Positions 1 to 8,892 are shown, numbered from the stretch's first letter. The stretch is DNA of 64,000 nucleotides from Mycolicibacterium sp. 018/SC-01/001 (GCF_007096635.1 NZ_VKAA01000004.1:248001-312000); one strand, 5' to 3'. Numbers and translations: made by a program. The notes: generated from the letters alone by a model not told the origin.

Positions 1-1166
1 TTGCCGCTGCCGGTGTGGCCCACGATGCCGACGAGCTGGCCGGGGGCGACGTCGAACGTCACGTCGCGCAGCACCGGCTTCTCGCCGTCGTAGCTGAACG
101 CCACCTTCTCGAACCGGATGGCGCCCTTGATCTTCGCCGCCCCCACGGCGTCGGGCTTCTCCTCGATGTCGGTCTCGGCGTCCAGCAGCGCGGCCACGCG
201 TTCGACGCCGACCGCGGCCATCGCGATCGTGTTCGTCAGCTTCGCGAGGTCCTGTACGGGTTTGAAGAAGGAGGCCAGGTAGCTGATGAACACGGTCAGC
301 GTGCCCGCGGTCATCGCGCCCGCGAGGATCAACGCCGAGCCGCGCCACAGCACCAGCGCCGTGCACGCTGCGACGACGACCGCGACGATCGGTGAGACCA
401 CCGACTTCACGCGGCGTGCGTTCAGCGCTGCGTCGACGGCCTGCTGACCGGCGATCGCCAACTGCTGCTCCTGCAGGGTCTCCCGGTCGAAGGCCTTGAC
501 GACGCGGATCGACTGCAGCCCCTCTTCGGCGACGGCGACGATGTCGGATTCCCGTCGGCGCACCTCGTGGGTGGCGGCCTTGACCGCCTTGCGGATTCGC
601 GAGACGAACAACAACAGCAGCGGTGCGACCGCGAGGGCCACGAGCGTGAAATCCCACTGCAGCCACAGCATCAGGCCGAGCATGCCGGCGATGGTCAGCA
701 GATCGGTCGCGATGCCCAGCGTGGAAGCCGAGGCGAAGTCCTGGATCGTGTCGACGTCATCGGTCAGCGTGGACAGGATCGGCCCGACGCGATGGGTGTC
801 GAAGTAGCTCAGAGACAGCTGCTGCAAATGGTGATAGGCCCGCGTGCGCAGATCGTTGCCGACGCGCTGACCGACGGTTTCGGTCAGGTAGTTGGCCGCG
901 TACGTGGCGATCGCCGCGATGAGCGCGATGACGATCACCATGATCGCGGCCAGCCCGGCGACGTGCATCTTGCCCTCGCCGCCGAGGATCGGCTCCAGCA
1001 ATCCGTGCAGCCACGGCGGCAACGGATGATCACCGACCACGCTGTCGAGCACGACCTTCAACGGCCAGGGCGCAGCCAGCCCCATCGCGATCTGGACGCA
1101 GAGCACGGCGAAAATGCCCGCCACCGACCACCGATAGGGGCGAAGCAACTCCAAGATCAGTCTCAC
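1..1166 (-). CDS. ABC exporter half-transporter (TMD-NBD), 3' end cut by window
   Basis: Only the N-terminal ~388 codons are in the window; the gene runs off the left edge. The product is a type I ABC exporter: several hydrophobic helices (roughly residues 13-35, 60-85, 140-175, 250-300), a coupling stretch with SYFDTHRVGPILSTLTDDVD, then the start of the nucleotide-binding domain (FEKVAFSYDGEKPVLRDV) ending in the Walker A sequence GHTGSG at the window edge. Such proteins are inner-membrane homo- or heterodimers that export lipids, drugs or peptides with ATP. The start is taken as GTG at 1166 (VRLILELLRPYRW). No partner gene is visible, so the substrate is unknown. Family assignment is secure. 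Confidence 0.9.
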   Translation of the reverse strand, partial: MRLILELLRPYRWSVAGIFAVLCVQIAMGLAAPWPLKVVLDSVVGDHPLPPWLHGLLEPILGGEGKMHVAGLAAIMVIVIALIAAIATYAANYLTETVGQRVGNDLRTRAYHHLQQLSLSYFDTHRVGPILSTLTDDVDTIQDFASASTLGIATDLLTIAGMLGLMLWLQWDFTLVALAVAPLLLLFVSRIRKAVKAATHEVRRRESDIVAVAEEGLQSIRVVKAFDRETLQEQQLAIAGQQAVDAALNARRVKSVVSPIVAVVVAACTALVLWRGSALILAGAMTAGTLTVFISYLASFFKPVQDLAKLTNTIAMAAVGVERVAALLDAETDIEEKPDAVGAAKIKGAIRFEKVAFSYDGEKPVLRDVTFDVAPGQLVGIVGHTGSG

Positions 1167-1308
1167 GGCGTGGCTGCCTCGCTGTCGGTGTCGTCAATCA
1201 AGCGGACACACAGTACATCGCCGACGTTGCTCGCAGGTGACGAACACGAGGTGACGGCAGGTAGGGTCGCAGGCACTTCGGTGCTCGGCGGTGTCGGGGA
1301 AGGTGTCC

Positions 1309-2142
1309 ATGAACGCGGTCGTCCATCGCTGCACGCGGGCGATGGTGCGCGCCGGTGCGGCGCGCCCGTTCACGGCGCGACGAGCGGCGCATGCGTTCTC
1401 CCTCCCGCTACCGCGCGCGGTGGCCGCCGAGATTCGCTGGCTGTTCACCCCGCCCCGGACCTGCATGACGGGCGTCGCGATCAACGTCGTGCTGGCCGCA
1501 CTGTGGCTGCTGGTGCAGCCCCTCACCAGGCACCACCTGCACAACGATCTGATCGTCGTCGTCGACACCTATTTCGCCTCGTTCGTCCTCGCCGACATCA
1601 CGACCACCAACATGCTCGGCACCGACCACTACCGCGTGCAGGCCGCGATGGACGAGGGCACTCCGATGTGGCGCGTCCTGCTGGTGAAGAACCTTGCGTT
1701 GTTCGCGGTGGTCGGTCTGCCGACGCTCGCCACGGCCGTGGTGTTCACACTGTGGTTCGACACAGCGTCGCGGCTGACGCGGACCGTCCCCAACGTCCTG
1801 GTGCCGGTGCTGTCGTGGCTCGGCATCGGCAACTTGGTGTCAGTGCTGCTTCCCGTGGCCGCCGCGCCGCTGATCCGGCGCTGGCGGCGCCGCTCCGACA
1901 AGCGCTCGCTGGCGTTCTGGCTCGGGGCCCTGGCTCTGCCGTATGCGCTCTACTACATCGCCGATCCGATCGGCGGCGTCGGGCACGACGTGTTCTGGAA
2001 CCAGGTGCCCGCAGCGATCGGCCCCATTCTCGGGCGCGACACCAAGAGCTTCGTGCACCTGGGCATCGCGGTGGCAGTCTGGGCGCTGGCCACCGCGGCG
2101 GCGGTGCTGTGGGTGCGCCGACGCGGTCTGCGGCTGCGATAG
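1309..2142 (+). CDS. Polytopic membrane protein of unknown function
   Basis: 277-residue protein with about six hydrophobic segments (for example MTGVAINVVLAALWLLV, VLLVKNLALFAVVGLPTLA, LAFWLGALALPYALYYIAD, HLGIAVAVWALATAAAVLWV) and a positively charged N terminus. The start ATG at 1309 is preceded by GGGGAAGG at a proper distance; ATG 1336 is an alternative. Transcribed divergently from the ABC exporter with a 142-bp gap and convergent with the next gene. I do not recognise a family; no catalytic motif is visible. It may be an exporter accessory or an unrelated integral membrane protein. Confidence 0.75.
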   Translation: MNAVVHRCTRAMVRAGAARPFTARRAAHAFSLPLPRAVAAEIRWLFTPPRTCMTGVAINVVLAALWLLVQPLTRHHLHNDLIVVVDTYFASFVLADITTTNMLGTDHYRVQAAMDEGTPMWRVLLVKNLALFAVVGLPTLATAVVFTLWFDTASRLTRTVPNVLVPVLSWLGIGNLVSVLLPVAAAPLIRRWRRRSDKRSLAFWLGALALPYALYYIADPIGGVGHDVFWNQVPAAIGPILGRDTKSFVHLGIAVAVWALATAAAVLWVRRRGLRLR

Positions 2143-2149
2143 CCGGGGC

Positions 2150-3106
2150 TCAGGCGACGCGGTAGGCGGCCTCGACGTCGGCCTGCGTGTCGGCGAGGAA
2201 CGTCTGGAGCTGGTCGCCGACCATGAACGTGGTGGTGAACCCGCTCCGTTCGGCAATCGACTTCCACGTGGGCGACTCGACCACCGTGGCCAGAGCCTGA
2301 CGCCAATAGTCGACGGCGTACTGCGGCATCGCCGGCGGTCCGTAGATCCCGCGCCAGTTGGCCAGCGTCACGTCGAGCCCCTGCTTCCGCGCGGTCGGAG
2401 TCTCGAGGCCCGGCAACCGGTCTTCGGACAGCACGCCGAGTGCGCGCAGCTGCCCGCCACGGATCTGGTCGACGAACTCGCTGACCCCGCCGAGCGCCAC
2501 CTGGACCTCACCGGCGAGCAGCGCCGCGGTCTGCGCACCGCCGCCCTCGTGCGCCACGTAGCGGACGGCCCGGGGATCGCCGCCCGCGGCGTTGACCAGC
2601 AGGTCGAACGGCGCCTCGTCGTCGGAGGCGGCGCCGACGGTCACGCGCGCGGGATCGGCCTTGATCGCCGCCATCAGGTCGGTGAGGTTCTGATACGGGG
2701 AGCCCGGCGAGGTGACGACGACGAAATACTCCGTCATCAGCCGGGCGATCATCGTGACGTCGGTGTAGCCGTACCGGGACGCGCCGCGCACCTGATTCAT
2801 CATCGTCGCCAGTGAGGCGACGGACAGCTGATCATCGGCTTCGCGGTACTGCTCGACCATCGTGGCGAGGAAGTCCGACCCGCTGTTGCCGGGCCGATTC
2901 TGCACCGGCAGAGGAACATTGACGATGTGCTCGGTCTGCAGTGCGTCGACCACGGACCGGATCGTCAGGTCGAAACCGCTGCCGGGTCCGGCGCCGGCCG
3001 TCATCGTCACCGGGCCGGCCGGATAGGGCGCGGCGACCGCGGTGGTCGCAGTGGTGAGCAGGAGCAGGAGCGCCAGCAGGGCGCGCGGGATCAGCCTCGT
3101 GAGCAC
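2150..3106 (-). CDS. Tripartite tricarboxylate transporter-type substrate-binding protein (Bug/TctC family)
   Basis: 318 residues, the usual length of periplasmic Bug/TctC receptors. Signal peptide: residues 1-26 with hydrophobic core LLALLLLLTTATTAVAA. The mature start YPAGPVTMTAGAGPGSGFDL is the family's first ligand-loop signature (P..P.. ... G.G...D), and the later SPGSPYQNLTDLMAAIKADP and VRYVAHEGGGAQTAALLAGEV blocks fit the fold. Such proteins bind carboxylates outside the membrane and normally deliver them to TctA/TctB permeases. No tctA or tctB is adjacent, so it is an orphan receptor or works with permeases elsewhere. It lies 51 nt downstream of the SDR gene on the same strand and may share its transcript. 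GTG start. Confidence 0.85.
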   Translation of the reverse strand: MLTRLIPRALLALLLLLTTATTAVAAPYPAGPVTMTAGAGPGSGFDLTIRSVVDALQTEHIVNVPLPVQNRPGNSGSDFLATMVEQYREADDQLSVASLATMMNQVRGASRYGYTDVTMIARLMTEYFVVVTSPGSPYQNLTDLMAAIKADPARVTVGAASDDEAPFDLLVNAAGGDPRAVRYVAHEGGGAQTAALLAGEVQVALGGVSEFVDQIRGGQLRALGVLSEDRLPGLETPTARKQGLDVTLANWRGIYGPPAMPQYAVDYWRQALATVVESPTWKSIAERSGFTTTFMVGDQLQTFLADTQADVEAAYRVA

Positions 3107-3157
3107 GGCAGAACTCTAGAGGCGGTATGCCGTTTGCGTGGCTGGTCGGAGAAAGAA

Positions 3158-3925
3158 TCAGGTTCCGACGTTCGGGTCGGCCTCGTTGAGCGTGCGCACG
3201 ACGTCGTCGTAATCGCCGCGGACCTCGGAATAGCGGAGGAACTTGACCCGCTCCACCTGGATCTCCGTGCCGTCCGGATCATTCTCGAGGATGTGCATGA
3301 CCTCGGTGATGAAACCGTCGAGCGGCATGGCGAACGAGCTTTCCCGTTGGCCTGGAAGCAGATCGGTGGCCACCGACGGCGGCACCAGTTCTTTGAGCGT
3401 GACGTTGGTATCGGCCAACTGCAAACGCAGCGACTCCGTGAGCATGTGGATGGCCGCCTTGGAGGCGTTGTAGCTCGGCGTGATCTTCAGCGGTGTGAAC
3501 GCCAGGCCCGAGGACACTGTGACGATCGTGGCGGCGGGCTGCGCTTGCAGATGCTCGATGAAAGCGCCGATGAGGCGGATCGGCCCGAGCAGGTTCGTGG
3601 TGATGACCGCTTCTGCCGAATCGAGGAACCCGTCGGGGTGGTGCCAGTCTTCCACCCGCATCACGCCGGCCATCGCGACGATCACGTTGAGATCCGGGTG
3701 CTTGTCGATCACCGATGCAGCCGCTGCCGAGATGCTCGCCGAGTCCGTGGTGTCGATCTGCACGGTGTCGAGACCAGGATGGTGCGCGCTGATCTCCTCG
3801 AGGAGTTCGGCCCGCCTGCCCCCGATGATCACTGTATTTCCCCTGTCCTGCAGAGCAAGTGCAAGGGCCAACCCGATGCCGCTGGTCGATCCGGGGATGA
3901 AGATGGTGTTGCCGGTGATGTTCAC
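3158..3925 (-). CDS. Short-chain dehydrogenase/reductase (DltE-like)
   Basis: 255-residue NAD(P)-dependent oxidoreductase of the classical SDR fold. The cofactor motif GSTSGIG occupies about residues 12-18 (TGxxxGxG with Ser for Ala), the NNAG equivalent is altered to VAMAG, and the catalytic Tyr-Lys are in YNASK near residue 155 preceded by VTVSS. The altered motif and the overall shape resemble the DltE branch; the substrate is not predictable. GTG start with AAAGGA seven nt upstream. It is the last catabolic-type gene of the run that starts at the XRE regulator, 18 nt after the SnoaL-like gene. Confidence 0.88.
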   Translation of the reverse strand: MNITGNTIFIPGSTSGIGLALALALQDRGNTVIIGGRRAELLEEISAHHPGLDTVQIDTTDSASISAAAASVIDKHPDLNVIVAMAGVMRVEDWHHPDGFLDSAEAVITTNLLGPIRLIGAFIEHLQAQPAATIVTVSSGLAFTPLKITPSYNASKAAIHMLTESLRLQLADTNVTLKELVPPSVATDLLPGQRESSFAMPLDGFITEVMHILENDPDGTEIQVERVKFLRYSEVRGDYDDVVRTLNEADPNVGT

Positions 3926-3943
3926 GACGGTCCTTTTTCGGAG

Positions 3944-4360
3944 TCAGGAGTCGACGGGCTGGAAGGCATCCCACAGCCCGTAGGAGTCTTCGAGGAAGTT
4001 GTAGGCGGCGAGCAGACCGTCGCGGACAGTGCAGATGGTCGCGAAGTCGCTACTGAATTCTTTTCCTGTGTCGAGGATCCGATGGGTGAAGTGACCGATG
4101 ACCACCACCTGGTCACCGCTTTCGAACATTCGTTGGATGTCGAAGTCGATGGGCTCGAAGTGCTTCGGGAACAGCTCGAGCCACTCGCGCACCTGCTGTC
4201 TGCCGTGCCGGGTGCCGATCGTGGGAACATCGGCTGCGCCCTGCACGTGCCAGACGACGTCATCGGTCAGGCACTGCAGTGTCTTGTCGACATCGTGGCT
4301 GAAGAAGACGTCGAAGTAGTTCTGCACGACATGGCTCGCGGTGCCTTGCGCGCCTGTCAC
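3944..4360 (-). CDS. SnoaL-like / NTF2-fold protein
   Basis: 138-residue single-domain protein with the NTF2-like pattern of a small cone-shaped barrel: helix VVQNYFDVFFSHDVDKTLQ, strand VWHVQG, the GTRHGRQQVREWLELF segment and FATICTVRDGLLAAYNFLED. SnoaL-type proteins act as polyketide cyclases, ketosteroid isomerases or hydratases, or as non-enzymatic ligand binders. The start is taken as GTG at 4360 because it has GGAGG 6 nt upstream and its GTGA overlaps the stop of the preceding SDR by 4 nt; an upstream ATG at 4402 would create a 46-nt overlap. Translational coupling implies that it acts in the same pathway as the neighbouring SDR and AKR. Confidence 0.85.
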   Translation of the reverse strand: MTGAQGTASHVVQNYFDVFFSHDVDKTLQCLTDDVVWHVQGAADVPTIGTRHGRQQVREWLELFPKHFEPIDFDIQRMFESGDQVVVIGHFTHRILDTGKEFSSDFATICTVRDGLLAAYNFLEDSYGLWDAFQPVDS

Positions 4361-5106
4361 CGTTGCCCTCCGGCCATCGTGATGTATTCCCCTGTCATCC
4401 ATGCGCTTTCATCGGATGCCAGATACACGGCTGCCGGGGCGACATCCTCGGAGCGACCGAGTCGACCCAACGGGGTCTCCGCAACCAGCGCCCTGCCGAA
4501 GTCACTGGTGAGGAACCCGCCCGCCTGGACACCCTCGGTGTCGACGACACCCGGTTTGATCGCGTTGACCCGTATTCCTCTGGGCGCCAGTTCGTTCGAC
4601 AGTGATCGCGTCAACGCATCGATCGCACCTTTGGTGGCGGTGTACACCGACGCCTCTGAGGGCCCGAAGATCGTCACCGTCGAGCTCATGTTGACGATGC
4701 TCGCTCCGGGTGACATGTAGCCGACAGCCTCTTTGATCGCGGTCAGATAGCCGTACACGTTGAGTTCGAAGTGGCGTCGGAACAAGTCCCGGCTCAATTT
4801 CTGCAGGGGCTGGAAGTCGTAGACGCCGGCGTTGTTGACCAGGATGTCGAGACGGCCGAAGACGCGATGGGCTTCGGCGAACATCGCGCTCACCTGATTC
4901 TCGTCACTCATGTCCGCCTGAATGGCCACCGCCGTGCCTCCGGCATCGCTGATCGCGCCCACGACGCCGTCCGCGGCGTCCTTGCTGTGGGCGTAGTTGA
5001 CCACCACGGATGCGCCCTCCGCGGCGAACTCCCGGGCGATCTCGGCACCCAGCCCCTTCGACGCGCCGGTGACGACGGCGACCTTGCCGTCCAGTCGAGA
5101 ACCCAT
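4357..5106 (-). CDS. Short-chain dehydrogenase/reductase (3-ketoacyl reductase / glucose dehydrogenase type)
   Basis: 249-residue classical SDR. Visible motifs: TGASKGLG (about residues 12-19) for NAD(P), NNAGVYDF, the catalytic serine in NMSST, and YTATK for Tyr-Lys. The C terminus (DESAWMTGEYITMAGGQR) is the typical ending of FabG-like and glucose 1-dehydrogenase-like members. It sits between an aldo/keto reductase (TGATG overlap, 1 nt) and the SnoaL-like gene (4-nt overlap), so all three are probably translated from one mRNA. The substrate is unknown; co-occurrence with EthD and SnoaL domains suggests turnover of a cyclic or quinoid compound. Confidence 0.9.
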   Translation of the reverse strand: MGSRLDGKVAVVTGASKGLGAEIAREFAAEGASVVVNYAHSKDAADGVVGAISDAGGTAVAIQADMSDENQVSAMFAEAHRVFGRLDILVNNAGVYDFQPLQKLSRDLFRRHFELNVYGYLTAIKEAVGYMSPGASIVNMSSTVTIFGPSEASVYTATKGAIDALTRSLSNELAPRGIRVNAIKPGVVDTEGVQAGGFLTSDFGRALVAETPLGRLGRSEDVAPAAVYLASDESAWMTGEYITMAGGQR

Positions 5107-6074
5107 CAGCGCACGCCACGATCCGCGTAGCGGCCACCCTGCACCTGGTCGCTCAGGGGTTGCAGCTGCGCCAACGTGTCGTCGTCGAGTTCGACGTCGA
5201 GCGACGCGACGTTCTGGTCGAGCCGTTCGGCGTGACGCGTTCCGGGGATCGGCACCACCGAGACACCGAGCCGATCGGCTTGGGCGTACACCCAGGCCAG
5301 CGCCACCTGCGCGGGTAGGACGTCGAGCCGATCGGCGACCGAGCGCACCGTGTCGGCGATGGCCTGATTCTGCTGACCGGCATCGCCGGTGAAGCGCGGA
5401 TTCTTGGCGCGGAAGTCGTTCGACGCCAGATTCTCGGTCTGCACGGATCCGGTGAGAAAGCCGCGGCCCAGGGGCGCATAGGGCACGAGCCCGACGCCGA
5501 GCTCGGCCATCACCGGCGTCACCTGCTCGACATCCCTTGTCCACAGCGAATATTCGCTCTGCACGGCGGCGATCGGATGCACGGCGTGGGCGCGGCGCAG
5601 CAGATCGGCGCTGACCTCACTGAGGCCGAGATGACGGACCTTGCCCGCCTCCACCAGTTCGGCCATCGCACCGACGGTGTCCTCGATCTCGGCGTTGTCC
5701 GGGGGTCGATGCAGGTAGTACAGGTCGATGTGGTCGACGCCGAGGCGCAGCAGCGAGGCGTCACACGAGCGCTTCACGTAGGGCGGATCGCCGCGGTGCA
5801 CCCGGTTCTCGTCACCGCTGCTGCGGTCGATCCCGAACTTCGTCGCGATCTGGACGTCGTCTCTGCGTCCGGCGATGCCGCGGCCGACCAGCACCTCGTT
5901 GTGGCCGGCGCCGTACTGGTCCGCGGTGTCGAGCAGGGTGACGCCGATGTCGATGGCGTGCCGGATCGTGGCGATGCTGGTGTCCCAGTCGGATTCACCG
6001 TAATACTCGCTCATGCCCATGCAGCCCAAGCCTTGGGCCGACACGTCCAGACCGCCGAGTGTCGTGCGCTTCAC
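5106..6074 (-). CDS. Aldo/keto reductase
   Basis: 322-residue AKR with a TIM-barrel layout. The catalytic tetrad is visible: Asp in LLDTADQY, Tyr in DQYG, Lys in ATKFG and His in YLHRPP; the family signature [12 protein letters not shown] and the cofactor loop [16 protein letters not shown] are present, as in the AKR13/YajO-like branch. It reduces carbonyls with NADPH. GTG start at 6074 chosen because AAAGGAC lies 4-9 nt upstream; longer readings into the intergenic space lack a ribosome binding site. It heads the tightly overlapping AKR-SDR-SnoaL trio and follows the EthD gene by 88 nt. Confidence 0.92.
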   Translation of the reverse strand: MKRTTLGGLDVSAQGLGCMGMSEYYGESDWDTSIATIRHAIDIGVTLLDTADQYGAGHNEVLVGRGIAGRRDDVQIATKFGIDRSSGDENRVHRGDPPYVKRSCDASLLRLGVDHIDLYYLHRPPDNAEIEDTVGAMAELVEAGKVRHLGLSEVSADLLRRAHAVHPIAAVQSEYSLWTRDVEQVTPVMAELGVGLVPYAPLGRGFLTGSVQTENLASNDFRAKNPRFTGDAGQQNQAIADTVRSVADRLDVLPAQVALAWVYAQADRLGVSVVPIPGTRHAERLDQNVASLDVELDDDTLAQLQPLSDQVQGGRYADRGVR

Positions 6075-6162
6075 GATCGTCCTTTCGCCAGAGGTGATCA
6101 CTGCACCTTCGACGCTAGTCAGCGGCCGCCCCGACACAATGGGTGCAGTGCACCCAGGGACG

Positions 6163-6471
6163 TCACGTCGCCGGGGAGACGACCGTGGTGATCGGTACAA
6201 CGTTCGTGAAGTTCGCGATGTCCTCGTCTATGGGTGCGGATTCGGGCGCACTGAGGGCACGATCCAGACCTGCGCGGTCGGCGAAGTGGCACAGTGCCAC
6301 CGCCACGACGTGTTGGCCGTCCACAGAATCCTCGGGGTAGTACACGTCGGTACGCTCCAGACCGAACGGCTCCCACGTCTTGGAAACGAACGGAATATGG
6401 CTGTTCTCATAGTAATTGCGGTCGAAGGAGCTGGTGCCGTCACCGACGTAGGTGACCATGAAGGTGGACAT
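6163..6471 (-). CDS. EthD-domain small protein
   Basis: 102-residue protein with the ferredoxin-like alpha/beta EthD pattern: an N-terminal strand [10 protein letters not shown], the [18 protein letters not shown] segment (usually H-P-L in EthD), and C-terminal [15 protein letters not shown]. EthD proteins accompany cytochrome P450 or dioxygenase systems, and related folds cyclise or decarboxylate ligands. ATG at 6471 is chosen because AAAGGA precedes it by 6 nt. Positioned 24 nt after the XRE regulator gene and 88 nt before the AKR on the same strand. Function within the operon is inferred only from company. Confidence 0.8.
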   Translation of the reverse strand: MSTFMVTYVGDGTSSFDRNYYENSHIPFVSKTWEPFGLERTDVYYPEDSVDGQHVVAVALCHFADRAGLDRALSAPESAPIDEDIANFTNVVPITTVVSPAT

Positions 6472-6495
6472 CGTTGATCCTTTCGTTCTCATCGG

Positions 6496-7320
6496 TCAGC
6501 TCGTGACGGCCCAGGAGCACAGCACCGACAGCGCCTCCGCGCTCGGGGAACCGGGCTCGGCGTGGTAGACGACGAGTTCCTGGCCGGGGCTGGATCGCAC
6601 ATCGAACGTCTGCATCGTCAGCGTCATAACACCCACTATCGGATGTCGGAATGTCTTGTTCTGCAGCGCTTTACGCCGCGCATCGTGGCGGGTCCACATG
6701 ACGGCGAATTCGGGACTGGATTCCAGGAGTTCGTCGCGCACCGCGCAGAGCCGGGCATCGTTGGGCGCGATACCGAAGCCGTGACGGAAACTGGCCACCG
6801 CATCCTCGGCGACCACCGACCAATTGCAGTAGAAGACCTTGGCTTCGGGCTCGGTGAAGATGATGTGCATCAGGTTCGTCGAGTGCGTCCACTGCATGAA
6901 CATCGCGTCGGCGATCGGATTGCTGGCTAGCACGTCGAACGCCCGGTTGTAGACGAACGCAGGATTGAACGGCCACATGTCCAGCAGCTCGAGCAGTGCC
7001 GGGTCGACGCGGGTGCTCACACTGCCGCGCTCCTGGGGGCTCAGCCCGGCCAGACGGAACAGGTGCTCGCGCGCGTCGTCCGGCAGTTGCAGGACCACGG
7101 CCAGCGCGTCGATCACCTGCGGGGACGGACTGCGCTCACGCCCCTGCTCCAGACGCGTGTAGTAGTCGACGCTCATACCGGCCAGCAGCGCCACTTCCTC
7201 CCGCCGGAGCCCGCTGACCCGGCGCAACCCGTCACTCGGCAGGCCCACATCGGCGGGCGTCACCCGGTCGCGACGGGCGCGAAGGTAGTCGCCGAGACCG
7301 TTGCTGGCCATGTCCCGCAT
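6496..7320 (-). CDS. XRE-family transcriptional regulator with MmyB-like ligand-binding domain
   Basis: 274 residues. The N terminus carries a helix-turn-helix (about residues 12-80; LRREEVALLAGMSVDYYTRL is the recognition region) and the rest (about 110-265, LELLDMWPFNPAFVYNRAFD onward) is the MmyB/PAS-like ligand-binding domain common in actinobacterial regulators that control adjacent short-chain dehydrogenases. It is divergent from an SDR gene (start 7404) and upstream of the EthD-AKR-SDR-SnoaL-SDR run on its own strand, so it probably controls both sides and itself. The start could be 7320 or 7311; neither has a clear ribosome binding site. Confidence 0.9.
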   Translation of the reverse strand: MRDMASNGLGDYLRARRDRVTPADVGLPSDGLRRVSGLRREEVALLAGMSVDYYTRLEQGRERSPSPQVIDALAVVLQLPDDAREHLFRLAGLSPQERGSVSTRVDPALLELLDMWPFNPAFVYNRAFDVLASNPIADAMFMQWTHSTNLMHIIFTEPEAKVFYCNWSVVAEDAVASFRHGFGIAPNDARLCAVRDELLESSPEFAVMWTRHDARRKALQNKTFRHPIVGVMTLTMQTFDVRSSPGQELVVYHAEPGSPSAEALSVLCSWAVTS

Positions 7321-7334
7321 TCTAGGAGGCCGGC

Positions 7335-7361
7335 GGTGCGCGTTCCTGGTTGTGGCGCACC
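7335..7361. promoter_or_regulatory. Candidate operator in the XRE/SDR divergent spacer
   Basis: In the 83-bp spacer between the regulator and the divergent SDR there is an inverted repeat, GGTGCGC (7335-7341) and GCGCACC (7355-7361), separated by 13 nt. A shorter palindrome, CAGACG-C-CGTCTG, follows at 7366-7378. Either is a plausible binding site for the adjacent XRE protein. This is inference from position and symmetry only. Confidence 0.35.
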
Positions 7362-7403
7362 CCGTCAGACGCCGTCTGCGCCGCCGGTCGCATGATGGCG
7401 AGC

Positions 7404-8168
7404 ATGTCTGACACATTGACGGATTCGGTAGCGCTGGTCACCGGCGCGAGCAGCGGCATCGGCGAGGCGACAGCGCTCGGCTTGGCCGCCCAGGGGGCGA
7501 CCGTCGCTCTGCTCGCTCGACGCCGCGACCGCCTCGACGACCTGAGCGCGCGCATCGAGGCCGACGGGGGCAGAGCCCTCGTCGTCCAAGCCGACGTGTC
7601 CGATCAGCGGCAGGCCCTCGACGCCGTGGAATCCGTCGTCGCGCAGGCCGGTCGGCTCGATGTGGTGGTGAACAACGCCGGGCTGATGCGCATCGGCCCG
7701 GCGGCCGATGCCGATCTGTCCGACTGGGACGAGATGGTGTCCGTCAACGTGTCCGGCCTGCTCTACGTGACACGCGCGAGCCTGCCGCACCTGATCTCAG
7801 CCGCCGCGGACTCGCCGCGCGGGGTGGCCGACCTGGTGAACATCAGCTCGACCGCCGGCCGATCGGTGCAGCCGGGTGCTGCGGTGTACGCACTGACCAA
7901 GTTCGGCATCGGGGCCTTCTCCGAAGCCATCCGGCAGGAGGTGCTCGGCCAGCGCGTGCGGGTCAGTCTCGTGGAACCGGGCACCGTGCAGACCGAGATC
8001 ACCGACCACCTGCCGGAGCCCGACCGGGAGCGGTTGGCGCGGCGCAACGGGGCCATGGTCCCGTTGGCCCCGGCTGACATCGCCGACGCGGTGACGTTCA
8101 TCGTCACCCGTCACCGTCGCGTCGCGGTGAACGAGATCCTGGTGCGGGCGGCCGAGCAGACCTGGTGA
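7404..8168 (+). CDS. Short-chain dehydrogenase/reductase
   Basis: 254-residue classical SDR with TGASSGIG (residues 12-19), NNAG, the catalytic Ser in NISST and YALTK for Tyr-Lys. The C terminus (ADAVTFIVTRHRRVAVNEIL) is typical of the YdfG/serine 3-dehydrogenase-like group that uses NADPH. Several ATGs occur (7392, 7395, 7404); 7404 gives the usual N-terminal length. Transcribed divergently from the XRE regulator, which is the standard arrangement for this regulator type. Substrate unknown. Confidence 0.9.
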   Translation: MSDTLTDSVALVTGASSGIGEATALGLAAQGATVALLARRRDRLDDLSARIEADGGRALVVQADVSDQRQALDAVESVVAQAGRLDVVVNNAGLMRIGPAADADLSDWDEMVSVNVSGLLYVTRASLPHLISAAADSPRGVADLVNISSTAGRSVQPGAAVYALTKFGIGAFSEAIRQEVLGQRVRVSLVEPGTVQTEITDHLPEPDRERLARRNGAMVPLAPADIADAVTFIVTRHRRVAVNEILVRAAEQTW

Positions 8169-8220
8169 CTATGCCCGGCGCTCACAGCCGACGCGCAGTA
8201 TCAGCGGTGATGATCGGCGA

Positions 8221-8892
8221 ATGGCTCACTCCCTCATACTGATTCCGAGGCGTCGCACTGCTGCCCTCACCGGCCTGGCGACAGCCGTCCTCTTCGCTGC
8301 CGCCTGTGGCCATGCCAGCACCACGGGCACGCCGGCGAGCTCCCCTTCGGCTGCCGCATCCTCGAGCGCCCCTTCCGCGTCGAAACCCCCGACAGTCCGA
8401 GCGCTTGGCAGGGTCAGCGCGGTCAACGGGACAGCGATCACCCTCGCGAGCAAGAAGGGCCCCGACGACGTCGACATCACCCCGAGCACGAAAGTCACCC
8501 AGATGACCGCCGCGCAAGAAACCGACATCGCCGTCGGCAGCTGCGTCGAGGTACGACATGCCAACCGCACGCCGCCGACCGCCAAGACGGTCATCATCAA
8601 CACCGACGCGAAGGCGAAGTGCACCCCGACCAGCACAGCCACCGAAGCCAAGGGCGCAGTCACCGCTGTCACTCCGCAAGCGATCACGGTCAGCGCGGCG
8701 AACGGTGCGACCCCGGTCACCCTTCCTTCTGATCCGAAGACCCGATACCTCAAGACGGCTGAGGCCAGCGCGCTCGTCATCGTTCCCGGGGCATGTCTCT
8801 CCGCGGCAGGTCTGCAAGACGGCAACGGCGCGGTGCAGGCGTCCTCGGCGACGGTCCGGCCGGCCATCAACGGGAACTGCCCGGGCGCCTAG
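8221..8892 (+). CDS. Putative lipoprotein with two DUF5666-like repeats
   Basis: 223 residues. A basic N terminus and hydrophobic stretch (GLATAVLFAAAC) end in a cysteine that fits a lipobox, followed by a Ser/Pro/Ala-rich linker (residues 36-60). The remainder has two similar beta-rich halves: VRALGRVSAVNGTAITL around residue 60 and AKGAVTAVTPQAITV around residue 145, each followed by a basic or threonine-rich strand and a Cys-containing VGSCVEV or VPGACLS segment. This resembles the DUF5666 small-barrel repeat. Probably anchored on the outer face of the cytoplasmic membrane; function unknown. Stands alone between two convergently or separately transcribed genes. Confidence 0.75.
   Translation: MAHSLILIPRRRTAALTGLATAVLFAAACGHASTTGTPASSPSAAASSSAPSASKPPTVRALGRVSAVNGTAITLASKKGPDDVDITPSTKVTQMTAAQETDIAVGSCVEVRHANRTPPTAKTVIINTDAKAKCTPTSTATEAKGAVTAVTPQAITVSAANGATPVTLPSDPKTRYLKTAEASALVIVPGACLSAAGLQDGNGAVQASSATVRPAINGNCPGA

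Noticed and set aside
567..2165. Long plus-strand open frame opposite the ABC exporter and continuing over the membrane gene
   Set aside because: It is antisense to an exporter with clear motifs, has His/Arg/Asp-rich composition typical of a GC-rich shadow frame and no recognisable domain.
2927..4720. Plus-strand open frame of about 600 codons across 2.9-4.7 kb
   Set aside because: Lies opposite three convincing minus-strand genes (TctC, SDR, SnoaL); no motif.
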